Below are positions 49,770 through 61,350 of a stretch of 64,000 bases of DNA, piece after piece. The position numbers and the translations under genes are program-made. The notes under the pieces were generated by a model. The model saw only the letters and a program-made list of their open reading frames with translations. It did no database searches and had not been told where the DNA came from. The DNA comes from Lutraria lutraria (lineage: Eukaryota; Mollusca; Bivalvia; Venerida; Mactridae): contig OZ026843.1 of the NCBI GenBank assembly GCA_964023205.1, forward strand, positions 7,983,029 to 8,047,028. The letters are read 5' to 3'. Each line of letters starts with the position of its first letter. Position 1 is the stretch's first letter.

Positions 49770-51080
49770 TAAATGAACTAATCGTATACAGTCTTAAAGT
49801 AACAGTACTAACACTATGTTGTAATATTAATTTCTTGATTAGATATTTTTTGCCATTTTACTTGTATGTTTTTGTTACATATTGGTTCTTTTTTATTGTA
49901 AATAGTGTAGTATGTAGGAAATTTGTTAGATTCTGAGCCTTAGAATATTGGGCCTATGCCAAACTGTGTTGACTCTATAAATAAAGTATTTATTATTATA
50001 ATTTATTAACTCAATGAGGATGCGTTGACTTCATGTTTAAACTTTGATATTAATAAAGACATATCTGTGACCGAAGAGGCAAATATCGGTTACTAATTTT
50101 GTAAAACATCGTTATTTCGACTGGTCATCGGCTAGCCGAAAATGTTTCCGATCAACTTGGTTTTCGTGTTTTCGTTTTATTACCTTTCATGAGAAAATGC
50201 ATGATTAAGAGATGTGAACAATTTAAATCATGTGATACACTGTACTGGCGTGAATTTAATTGAAGTTTCTATACATGTCCAGTTTCTGGTTCGTTCATAT
50301 ATCATTATTTGGTTAAATACAAATACTAGTAGGATTCGCAATTTTATTAAAATGAAGTAATGTTTTCAATGCTGGGTAACTATAGCTTGTTCGGCGGCTA
50401 TTATGTGTGTGAAAAATTGTGTATATGTGTCAGCATTTTTGCAATGCTTACATGGATTAGATAACGTTGGTCTAATAGTATTCAATGCTTGTAAAGGACC
50501 ATCTTGGTCTCATTTATCCTAGTAGAAGTTGCGACGACAAATCCCACAGAGAGGGAAACTTTATCATATTCGCGTGGTTAAACCATTCAATTAAGTATCA
50601 TTAAAGGTGATCATGGATTGAATGTACGCATCATATTGATATAAACATAAAATGACATTAATAATTGTACACTGGGATATCCTTAGGCTAATTTCATAAA
50701 ATTTCTTTAAAACTGGTGAATAAAACTACAAATATTTTGTCAAGTTCAAATCATTAAACGAATAGTTTATTCTCCTTATAGCTTGATCTATCAGAAATCT
50801 GTTCACAATCCTGATATAAACATACAATTATCTATAGGCTGCTGAGTGTTGGCGACAAACTGTTCACGCCAATACCGATCCTACATAATAGTCAATTTAT
50901 AACATCCCAATCTTAGAAATTCCAGGGGGGGGGGGTAGAGTTCATATAAAGCAATGATTGTTAAGATAAGGTTTGAAGGTAGGAATATCATTATTATCAT
51001 TTTTACTCTAGTCAGCCGCTGTTGAGTTTATGTAAAGTGGCATCAAATTAATTTGTCTTCAATGGGTCCCATAAAAAGTC
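49770..51080. other. Non-coding; possible LINE 3' end at about 49,920-50,000
   Basis: 'gttgactctataaataaag' followed by 'tatttattattat' resembles the terminal part of some molluscan LINEs, but no coding part adjoins it. A run of 11 G lies at about 50,925. No gene was recognised. Confidence 0.35.
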
Positions 51081-51083
51081 TAC

Positions 51084-51243
51084 GGCCGATATGGGGAAAA
51101 TAAGGCTAGCTATAGATCGATATGGGAAAAATAAAGCTAGCTGTAGGTCGATATGGGGAAAATAAGGCTAGCTATAGGTCGATATGGGAAAAATAAGGCT
51201 ACCTATAGGTCGATATGGGAAAAATAAGGCTAGGTCGGGTAAC
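51084..51243. repeat. Five copies of a 31-bp minisatellite
   Basis: The unit is 'gtcgatatggggaaaataag' plus 'gctagctatag'. Copies are anchored at 51,088, 51,119, 51,150, 51,181 and 51,212, an exact 31-bp period with few mismatches. Confidence 0.93.
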
Positions 51244-51249
51244 CCGGCA

Positions 51250-53970
51250 GAAACAAACTGTTTACACGCCTTCAATGATTTTATAATGAAGCAAATTTGT
51301 ATGAACCGGATCCACTATTCAATATAAGTATAAACGACAACGTGTATATTATCAGTATGGTCGGTACTCTGATGTCCGCGTTGACTGAACCGACGTTCGG
51401 GTTAGGATAAATTACTCATTTTCTCTAATTGTTTCGAAAGGTTTTGTAGAATCTAAAGACAAAGATAATGTCTTTAATGTGCAATAATATGTCTTTTGCA
51501 TTAATATGTTACTGAATCGAAGGTTACTATTATTTTTTATGAATACAATGCTCATGTACACAATATCTTGGAATCGTACGTTTTACTGTCGAAATCGCGC
51601 CTCCTCGAATAAAAGTCAAAATGGAATTCAAATGATGAAGTATCATATTACAGGATCATATACAGGATTCGTTTCTCCTCTTACTTAAGTAAGACCGTAC
51701 AGATCGCTGAGTTTGTAGCAACAAGAAATACACTTATTAAGACCTTTAATGTCCAAGAACACTTTGAAGCCATATGCGTGTCGTATGTTTCAGATCCAAG
51801 GTATCTGAATGAAAATTTTAATTGTTTGGACCTACTAGTACATGTATATACATGTAGTTGGGCGTGCACATAAATTATACGTGCCTTTGTTGTTGTTGTA
51901 AATCAGAGATAAAATAATCTGCATGTAGAACATACTAGTAGTATGAAATTTAAATCAGCTTGCAATAAATAAAATCAGCACAACAAACTGCATATACATT
52001 TATGTATAATAATAGTGCAAGGAATATATTAGGCTAATTACTATCTTATTATGGTGAATTTCAACTTTAAATTTCAAATTATGATTCAGTTGAAATATGA
52101 TAAACAATGACCGTTCCTATGTCCTAAACAGTTTTATTAATCACGTAGTAATAATAAAATGAATCCTACACGTTGAAAAATGGTCAGTATAAAACGCCTG
52201 TGGCTTTGTACGGTCAGTTCCGGGTTTACGATCGAAAATCATTGTCAATTTTAAACAGCTATAATTTATCTACTAATTTTAATTTTCAAGGTTGCTCATG
52301 TCTATATGTACCTACTGGCTAAGGTATTTTCTTAAACCGGAAGTTATCGCTTTGAATATGTGACAATTATTGATATTATGCTCTGGCCTTCGACGCACGT
52401 ACTTCCTGCGGTGTATGTTACTTGACAGTGTACGGTGTCCCTGTGGTCATGTTGGGAAGCTATGATTTGTTTATGTCCCGTTTAATAATAAACGTTTCAA
52501 ATAAAATAGGCAATTAAAATAACAACAACGTTTTATATTGTAGTAATGAAAAGGCCACTGAAATTGTTTTGTACTTTACATAACTAGCTTGTAATTATAG
52601 GTTACTGCAGCATAGGTATTTTACAATAACGAGTTTTTATTGTACCTTTTACCGTTTACTTTTTATGTTACCTTTCTGGTATTTCAATACATGCATGTAC
52701 TTTTATTTATTTTGTTGTTACGGAAAAGCCAATGTCAAAATCCAGCTCAATTCGCGATTAATATACAGAAAGACACAATCATGATTTATATCATATTGTT
52801 GAACAAAAACTATATTGATTGATATATAACGACCAAGTGCATTTTTTTGTTGTTTTATCAAAGATTTGCGTCAAAAGACTTGTACTATATTTTGAAGTCA
52901 TGCATACTATCCGTGAATAAAAAGACCAATGGGGCTTATCTGCCTCGTATGATGAATTTGAATGAATGCTGAGGCGCAAGATTTTAATTTGATTTAACTA
53001 AAAAATAGTCAAACAGAAATTATTTTTACTCTTTTGATCCGCACTTGTATTTACGAGGAATTCACCTCAGATTTCCACGAAAAAAAATATTTATTCGGTT
53101 ATCGCTATCAGACTGGTTACAAAACCCATGCACAGTCAACATGTTTGATACTACATTCACCTTCAAACATAAAAACAGTCTGTGCGACAATCTGATAAAT
53201 ATGGGAGGATAATTTGTCACTTTTTCTCATGTTGGCACCTAACTCTGAAGTTCATGAAACTATGTTTTTGCTTTTCTGTGATAAGCCAACTTATATAGAA
53301 CAGCTTAGATTGCACAAACTTACACGTTCACACACTTAAACAAGTCACCTGCCCATTTTAAGCTTGGATTACAAAAACCATACAACTACAAAAATTCTAC
53401 TGCATGAAAACATATAATATATGGCAGAAACAAATTACATGTACATGTATATACAAAAATACACACAAAAAAACATAAAACATGATTTTGTTTATTTCAC
53501 ACGTACAAAAAATGAAGGCTACACTAACAATTAAGATAAAATGTTTAATTAAGTGGTTACTTTAATTAAGGTATACCTGTCACCTTCTTTTTCAGTACTT
53601 AATTGCACTTATAATAAACGACAACTGCACGTATGAGCCACTTAACAAAAAGTAAACCGTACTAAACACTAGGTTGTGTATATTAATCTGAGTGTAAAAC
53701 TCACATCTTTATGGGATAGGTTGATTCTGAATTAATATATGTGAGGTTGTAGGCCTAATGTGAGACTTTTCACAATACCCAATCTATATAACCCGACCCC
53801 GTAAACACGATATGGTACAGGGTCAATCAAAGGAGTGGCCGCAAGAAATCACCCGTCTCTTTCTCAAAATGGAGATAGACCCTTCTTGTACTCACCACTT
53901 AAATGTTGTTAGTTCTTGGCCTATCTAAACATCAATGTATGGAAATTCTCACAATTTATTTTTTTCTTCT
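51250..53970. other. Upstream region of the second small TM gene, non-coding
   Basis: Open frames here (for example 51,506-51,688 and 52,640-52,822) are 60-62 codons without domain or splice support. The 5' exon and promoter of the gene at 54,003 must lie here or further left. Confidence 0.45.
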
Positions 53971-54002
53971 ACTGCAGATAACAATTCGAACCACACGTAA
54001 CA

Positions 54003-54126
54003 ATGAAGGCTTCAATTCTGTCTCTCCTGGCTTTATGCTGTGTTGTAGCTAGCACGATGGCCATGTATGATTATACATACACACCATACTATGGGGGCGG
54101 TTCATCAGGATTCGGTGACAACCAGC
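54003..54126 (+). CDS. Small Tyr-rich single-TM protein B, coding exon 1
   Basis: Acceptor 'ttttttcttctactgcag' ends at 53,977 and the ATG follows after 25 bp of 5' UTR. It encodes 41 residues plus one base (phase 1): MKASILSLLALCCVVASTMA is the signal peptide, then a Tyr-rich YDYTYTPYYGGGSSGFGDNQ. Donor 'gtaagt' at 54,127. It is the paralogue of the gene at 38,605: same 5' UTR intron, same signal plus Tyr-rich plus Gly-rich order, same phase 1 intron. Function unknown. Confidence 0.78.
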
Positions 54127-54779
54127 GTAAGTATCAGAAACAAAGATCGTTTCTAGCTTAACCCCGATATACAGTGCAACCTGTCCAAAACAACACCTTT
54201 TATGGGTAGCAAAATTATGTTGTTGTTGATAGGTTCTTGCTCTAGAGAGGTTAAATCAATACATAATTGAATGTAGTTAAATCGCGCAGTGGGAAAAAAT
54301 CATGCTATTGTTGGAGGGAGTTTGTTGCTCAAAGGAGAGCCGCTCTGGAGAGATTGTACTGTAGAATCCATCCCATTGTATCGTGTTTTCCCCCCAACAA
54401 AGTATTCTTCGCATTAACAGTAATATACGTACATGGATGACTCGGACAGTCATGTCTGAACATGGTATTGGTTTGAATGATAAACTAGGCTTTGTACAGA
54501 ATAAAACTATGTATGCAATCAGAATTTACTTTTGGTAACATACTTCATACATTGACATACTGATATGAATTATCAGTATCTTGTAATAATTAGATATAAG
54601 CTAGTTCCTACATTACTCAGTAATACGCCACTCATTGCTCTATAGTTGATACTCGAAGTACTAGCTCGTACAACGTGTATTTTCTCTGATCAAGAACTGC
54701 AAGATGTCTTTGATAGACAAATATGTTCCGGTTATACGTATATTCTAACAATGTATGATATCATTATTTTTTCTTACAG

Positions 54780-54877
54780 TGTTGATGTTCATTGGCCTCT
54801 TGGTGATCTTAAGTGCTTTGTTCTTGACAGTCAACACAAACAACACCAATGTGATCAACCTGACAGCCACAAGATAA
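54780..54877 (+). CDS. Small Tyr-rich single-TM protein B, coding exon 2
   Basis: Acceptor 'tttttcttacag' ends at 54,779. The split codon C|TG gives Leu, then LMFIGLLVILSALFLTV (TM), then NTNNTNVINLTATR and TAA at 54,875. The complete protein is 73 residues. The tail has NNT and NLT sequons, which fits an extracellular C-terminus if the signal peptide is not cleaved or a two-pass topology holds. Exon 2 of gene A aligns with it at the TM start and at the (V/T)-(I/L)-(I/N)-(N/L) tail. Confidence 0.76.
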
Positions 54878-55571
54878 ACAGATAAATGGTAAATTACGTG
54901 CTGCATATACGATATATAAACTGAATATACATTTACTTAACAATTTTTAAAAATGCAAGTTCGATATCTCATGAGAATCTCAATTTTGGTTAGATTTGAT
55001 AACATCAAAGAATGATACAAACAAACTACTGCTTTATCTTTGTCCAATCAATTAATTGATAAATCAATCACATTTAAACAAACTTTTTATCTTATATCAT
55101 GCTTAATCAGAGTGATGTAGAATATCAAACAGCGACAAAAAATGCTAAATCTAAAAATTTGCACTTTTAAAGCTGTTTAGTATATTTACACTAGTCGTAG
55201 CCAGTGTCTGGGGTTAACCTTGTCATTCTATTTCAATCATTACAAGTTTTATTTCGTGATCAAAGCATGTGATACAAATCTAAAACGCCGTTGACTTTCT
55301 CGGGTGCATGGTTATGGCACTATAATAATAAATATCATCGGAAACTTGATAGCATACTTTAATGATACAAAGAAATGGACGTGCATGTACGAGTATGTGT
55401 AAATAAATATACATGTAGTATCTGAAATAATGTTTTAAAGCACTGTCAGAAATACGCCATGTTGTACTCACTGTGTGTATCACATGATTCATGAACAAGA
55501 CTCACGTTTCCATGCCAATTCCGAAAGAACGAGAAGACTTCTTCATACTGACATTTTTTCTGTCATTTCAG

Positions 55572-55690
55572 AGCCAGACGTTCACTTCAGACATTTGTGT
55601 GAGACGACATCTCGTCAACGAATCATCTTGCATCTTGTCATTACATTGAATCAATCAGAAAAAATAAAATTCGTCATGAAATTTATTTAT
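55572..55690 (+). other. Probable 3' UTR exon of protein B with poly(A) signal
   Basis: A donor 'gtaaat' 11 bp after the stop (54,889) and an acceptor 'tttctgtcatttcag' ending 55,571 would define a 3' UTR exon. AATAAA at 55,663-55,668 with a downstream GT-rich stretch 'ttgtggttacgtgtttgtt' would end the transcript near 55,690. An intron more than 55 nt after the stop is absent, so this need not trigger decay. It is inferred from signals only. Confidence 0.5.
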
Positions 55691-55739
55691 TTATTGTGGT
55701 TACGTGTTTGTTACGGTTGGATCTAATAAAATTAATTTA

Positions 55740-56310
55740 TTCCCTCAAAACCAGTTCTCTCTGTTCATCAAACAATACAGTTACATACATACAATACAGG
55801 GACGATCCGTGCATATATTATGGTACACACTTTAATACCATGTATTGCACTGCTCAACTATTATAATCAATCAACGTGGTCTATTCTTAATATTTTGTGA
55901 GAAGGGCAAATCATTATTTGATATGATTACGTACAAATGAACTGTAAAATGTCATTTGATTTTATCACAAGCTTCACTCATTACAAAATATTATGACATT
56001 TAATGTTTTTCTCTGAATGGTCAGATGGATTTTTTTATACCTAGTGTTTTATTTTATCAACTGATATGTGAATGAGTTTGATTGATATCATAAATAACCC
56101 TTCACACATTGCACTCATTTATCCAATATCTACAACACATAAGACAGTCTTCAAATTGACTGCATGCAACTTTTCGCAATGTATTTGTGGCACAAGTATG
56201 TTCAATTATTTTCACTTCTAAGATAATGTTAAGGAATCCTTATGACTGCTAACCTACATATCTAGAACCGCAGTGATTAAACAAGAACACATTCAATACA
56301 GAACAGTGAC
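55740..56310. other. Non-coding, no feature seen
   Basis: AT-rich sequence between the end of gene B and the hAT-like MITE. No open frame or repeat of note. Confidence 0.5.
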
Positions 56311-56326
56311 ATCAAATACTAATTAA

Positions 56327-56831
56327 TAGGGGTGACTATTGGGTCCAGTCTTGGCTATTGCAATACTATTGATATTGCTAAAAGTACTATTGTGATACTA
56401 TTGCTATTGCTGGTAACTATTGCGATACTATTACAATAGTTATTGCCAAGATTTGACAACCACAGAGATTAACTTGTAAATGCAAATTTGCAGTGTAAGA
56501 TATAACTTCGCTGTAAATATATGCTAAAATGTTTGTGGAAAGGATTTAAAATGAATTCGACAGAAATAGATTAATAAAATTCAGTTCAAATACTGCATTG
56601 TGTGCTTTTCTTTGATGCCTGTGCTTATTTACAATTATGTTTGTAAGGAGATGCAACGGGAGTTGTTTTAGATTAATAATAAACATTATAAGAAGGAAAC
56701 TATCGTAACTATCAATAGTTGACCTAACTATCGGCGATAATTATTGGATTGAGACTTTTGCTATCGATCCATACTATTGGGACACTTGGGATTGCTGTGC
56801 ATAGATATTTCGATGCATCGGCCCACCCCTA
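56327..56831. mobile_element. hAT-like non-autonomous element
   Basis: The ends are 'taggggtgactattggg' and 'catcggcccacccc' + 'ta', short TIRs of the hAT type. The 9-mer 'aatactaat' occurs directly after the right end and, 3 bp off, before the left end, a probable target-site duplication. The inside repeats 'tgcgatactatt'-like pieces and has no transposase. Confidence 0.68.
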
Positions 56832-56844
56832 AATACTAATACAT

Positions 56845-57580
56845 GAATTTAATCATTTCATTCATTGAATTGTCGACTGGGACAGTACCAAAACATGGTA
56901 GTAGACAGTATTATTCACAAGCCAACTGGTAAAATGGCACTCCAGACTGGGCTATAAGTACAGAACTTTGGCGTAAAATAATTGTTTGTTTCTGGTTGCA
57001 TGCTCATTAAAGATAGGGTAGGTAGGGAGGAGTTTTCTTTTTTCTGGCTTTTGAACACATATTGAAGGGAAAAAAATTGAGAAGTGGATGTATCACTCCT
57101 CGAACCTAATAAAGTCTAGGGACCCTCTGGAAAATCTGGGTCAGTAGGGTAACCAGAAATAAACCATTTTTTATACTGTAAATAATTTCCTAATGACTTT
57201 AGTTGAAACAAAACAGAGGTTGAACTGGATTGAAAATGATTTATTGTGAAAGAATGTCACAGTCACATGAACATATGTTAACAAATTACACATCAAAATC
57301 TTGATAAACAGGTACAAAATAAATATAGCACTTTCTTGTGGTTAATCTAACTCAGTCTCATTCATACAAACAAATACAATTTCAAGGCAAGACTGGAATC
57401 ATATTATGTGAAATAATATCTACTTAACAGCATAACATAAATGTGACTAACTAAAGTTCTCAATAAAAAAAACTATCTAAAACATTTACATCCCATTTTA
57501 ACAAAACCATTTCATCAATAAATCAATAACTGTATTTCAATCTTAGTGTTCATTTTTTTTCAGGAAAATATTTTTTTACA
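56845..57580. other. Non-coding, no feature seen
   Basis: No gene or repeat boundary was recognised between the hAT-like and pogo-like elements. Confidence 0.5.
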
Positions 57581-57584
57581 AGTA

Positions 57585-57758
57585 CAGTCAAACCTGTGAA
57601 CAGAGGCCATCCTAGGGAAAGAGATAATGTGACCTTTATTGACAGGCAGCCTTCATTCAGGGGTCACTTTATTTTAATTCATTATAGATGGTCTCTCAAA
57701 TAATGACCTTTATGCAGAGTGGCCTTTATTCGGAGGTGGATGCTAACAGGTTTGACTG
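57585..57758. mobile_element. pogo/Tigger-like MITE with TA duplication
   Basis: The 174-bp element is flanked by TA on both sides. Its first 13 bases, cagtcaaacctgt, are a perfect inverted match to its last 13. The internal 'gacctttatt' is repeated. No transposase. Confidence 0.83.
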
Positions 57759-57764
57759 TAAGAA

Positions 57765-58750
57765 GTATTTTTCTAGAAGGCACTATATCAAATACAAGTT
57801 TATCATTTATTTCAAATTTGTGAACACTTAACTATGTCATATATCATAAATCATACAGAAGCTCAAATAACAAAATAGCCATACAATAATTTCTTCTATC
57901 ATGTATGTTTGATAACTGTTCAGTATTTAGGACTAATTACCTGACATTCTAAAGAACAAGGTAAATCTATTGCTACTTTTTTACACACAAAACAAACATC
58001 AGACAGCTGTTTGTTACAAATAAACTCGAGCAGTCTAATTAACTAGACAGATCTAGATAATTTCAAAATAAGAACTATTTAAGACCACATGTGGGCTTCC
58101 TTACCATCGAAAAGAAGAGATTTACATAGTAAAACCAAGATAAGAAATCAGGAATCAGACAGATTGTTAACAAAATAATCTGAATTCATTAGACTAATAT
58201 CATCAAGTAAATATATACTTCATGTTATTTATCAACAAGTAGACCTGTCAAATATACACCCAAGATTAATAGGGTACAATCAAGTAGAAAAGCAAAGAGG
58301 TCACCAAATCTAAGTGCAAATTAGAAATACTCTAGGTACATACAATGCAATCAAATCATACAACGAACTACAGATACGTACAAATACACCAATTTTCGGA
58401 AAATAGGGTTCTTATCAACACAGACTAAAAACTGGGACCATGACTCAAAAAACATAAATTAATCAATTAAATGAGAGAAATTCAAAGACAAATATTGTGT
58501 TATTCTATAAAAGCAACATTTTTGTTATTTCAGATAATAAGGTAAACAAAAATTGTCATATATCTGTTGTTTATGGCCCATTCAACAACTATGGTCATTT
58601 CAGGGTAGCCCCAGAGAGAGGGGAGATAAGATACAGGAGAACAGGGCATTTATATCCCTACTCTTTTTTCGAATAGTTTTTCCTGGTTCTACATCGTGCC
58701 CTGTGTAAAGCACTGATACACATGTCACCCCTTTCCTGTAATGTTCTTAA
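57765..58750. other. Non-coding, AT-rich; no feature seen
   Basis: No domain-bearing frame on either strand. It could be 3' UTR or intron of a gene outside the window, but nothing shows this. Confidence 0.45.
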
Positions 58751-58754
58751 CACA

Positions 58755-58880
58755 GTTAAGTCGGCTCAGTAGTTGAGACGGGGACACTGAAAGTGTCCCT
58801 GAAATATCGAAAAGCGGAGACGAGAGTCGAACCCACAACCTCTCGTTCAGTAGTCCAGCGCATTACCAATAGACCACCTA
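58755..58880 (-). mobile_element. tRNA-like SINE head of a different family
   Basis: The minus strand reads 'taggtggtctattggtaatg' (A box), 'ctggactactgaacgagag' and 'gttgtgggttcgactctcg' (B box). The body does not share the 'ctagtactggtt' block of the three SINEs at 41-48 kb. It could also be a tRNA pseudogene; acceptor-stem pairing is poor. Confidence 0.55.
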
Positions 58881-58884
58881 AAAA

Positions 58885-59600
58885 TTGTCAACAAATGTGG
58901 AACATGAAATAAACATTATACAACAGACTGAATATTTCAGCTGTGGATTCTCGGCTTATATTGTCATCATAAAATGTAAAAAGTTAACAGTCTAAAATAA
59001 ACATAAACAAGTGTCGGGGCTTCACAAAACAATGATAAGCACGAATGCACCTAGGGACTTAATATTTTACCATGACATAACAGCATGATACATGTACAAC
59101 TATCAAGGTTATTCAGTGCTGCCACCCCCCCCCCCCCCAAATTGAATTCAATATTTACTTAACTTCAAATTACTTTGTTTGATTTAAACTCAAGCAAGAT
59201 TTACAGATAATGTATGTATGAATAATTATAGATAATTCTCACTGGTTAAAATAAAAAATAAGTGAACTTGTTTTTCAGTATTCAGTTAGAATTAATAACC
59301 CACTGGATCACTACATATATTTTAAACATGTCATCTCATGTTGCTAACACACATTTCAACATCAGAAGATTTAAGATTAATTTATTGCATGGTGTCGCTT
59401 CTTAAAATACGATATTTAAGTATTCAAAATCATGACAAAATAAATAAACAATTATAAAGTAAATACAGGGTTGCCCCCCTTGGCCTGAGCCTTCTTACAT
59501 TCGGGTACATTTAACAAACTTGAACATCAAGAATAAATTGATGGGAACTATGCATTGCTACTATGGCTATACATTAGAACTAGAACTATCACTAAAGGTG
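58885..59600. other. Non-coding; poly-C run
   Basis: A run of about 14 C lies near 59,125. Nothing else was recognised. Confidence 0.5.
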
Positions 59601-59604
59601 ATGA

Positions 59605-60790
59605 ATACCCCCAGATGCGGCATTGACACAGTTATTGTTACATTTTACAGAGGAAAATATAATGCATTTTCATTTTTTTAATACCTGCAAATTGTTGCTT
59701 AGATATATCCTGACCAGTTTCTAAATATACATTATATAAAAAATAACAAAGGGCCATAACTCATTAAAATTTACTTGGACAAAACCTATTGTGGACATGC
59801 ACAACTTGGCAAACTACTTATCACTTCTAAGAAGTTTCACTGAATTCCTGCATGTAGTTGCTGAGAAATAGTACGGACAAAATTTACCTAATTGTATAAA
59901 ACAAAGGGCCATAACTCAGTGAAAATTAATCCAAACAAAACCTGGTTATTGCATGCACAACTTGGCTTACTTTTTATAACTTCTGTGAAGTTTCATTGAA
60001 TTCCTATGAGTAGTTACTGAGATATTGTATATACACTGTATAAAAAACAACAAAGGGCCATAACTCAGTGAAAATTTAACCAACCAAGACAAGCTTAATG
60101 CATGCACAACTAGGCTAACTACTCATCACTTCTGAGAAATTTTATTGAATTCCTGGCAGTAGTCAATGAGAAATAGTCAGGACAAAATTTGCCTATTGTA
60201 TATACTGTAGAAAAAAACAAAGGGCTATAACTCAGTGAAAATCAATCCAAATGAAAAATTATTTAAGCATGCACAACTAGGCTAACTACTTATTACTTCT
60301 GTGAAGTTTCATTGAGATCCTGTGAGTAGTTGCTGAGAAATTGTCCGGACAAAATTTGCCTATTGTATATACTGTAGAAAAACAACAAAGGGGTATAACT
60401 CAGTGAAAATTAATCCGAACGAAAATTGCTATAAGCATGCACAACTAGGCTTACTACTGATCACTTCTGTGAAGTTTCATTGAGATCCTGTGATTAATTG
60501 CTGAGAAATTGTCCGGACAAAATTTGCCTATTGTATATACTGTAGAAAAACAACAAAGGGGCATAACTCAGTGAAAATTAATCCGAACGAAAAATGCTTT
60601 AAGCATGCACAACTAGGCTTACTACTGATCACTTCTGTGAAGTTTTATTGAAATCCTGTAAGTAGTTGCTGAGAAATTCTCCGGACAAATTGTGTCTACA
60701 GACGCACGGACCGACCGACCGACCGACCGGCCGACCGACCGTCAAGCGTGAATCCAATATAGCCCCCATATATTTCATATCTGGGGGTAT
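59605..60790. mobile_element. 1.2-kb TIR element with six internal ~150-169-bp repeats
   Basis: The ends are ATACCCCCAGAT (59,605) and its inverse ATCTGGGGGTAT (to 60,790). Inside, units beginning 'caaagggccataactcagtg' start near 59,748, 59,903, 60,052, 60,218, 60,385 and 60,554. A (GACC)n run follows at about 60,709-60,742. The sequence type is familiar to me from bivalve genomes. No protein is encoded, so any movement depends on an enzyme from elsewhere. Confidence 0.78.
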
Positions 60791-60979
60791 AATAAGCCAA
60801 ATTTTATGTTACTGTAAACTAAACAAGACTATTAACAATATGTAAAACAGTACACTTCTGGAATGATAGTAAAGCAAGTATTATATCATATCATAACATA
60901 TATGTATATGGCACAAAGGTGAACAATACAGACTTATGAAATGGTGAAATGACAACATCTGTAACATTAACTAATTAAT

Positions 60980-61350
60980 GTAGTGTACATAATTTGTCAT
61001 ACATGAGATGTGTACAAAATCATACATACAACATTTGGTGTGTACATAATTATACAACCAACAACATGTTTTGTGTACATAAATATACATACAACATGTG
61101 AAGTGTACATAAATATACATACATGTGATGCTAACATAAGTATGCATAAAACATGTTATGTGTACACAATTACACTCGTACATACATCAAGTTATGTGTA
61201 CATAACTATCCATACATGTGATGCTAACATAATTATACATAACACATGACATGTGTACACAATTATACTCGTGCATAAAACATGAGATGTATAAATATTT
61301 ATACATAACACATGACATGTGTACGTAATTATTCACACAACATATTACAT
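60980..61350. repeat. Degenerate minisatellite 'gtgtacataattatacata'
   Basis: Units of about 34-39 bp share 'acatgtgatgtgtacataa' with many changes. Frames on both strands here (Tyr/Val/His/Ile-rich) are by-products of the repeat. Confidence 0.8.

Noticed and set aside
54646..54885. 79-codon plus-strand frame overlapping exon 2 of protein B
   Set aside because: It starts in the intron and reads exon 2 in the wrong frame; the phase 1 frame gives the conserved TM segment.
58755..58880. Functional tRNA gene
   Set aside because: A and B boxes are present but the acceptor stem does not pair well and the flanks look SINE-like.
61010..61249. Tyr/Ile/His-rich frames on both strands
   Set aside because: They are produced by the 'gtgtacataattatacata' minisatellite.
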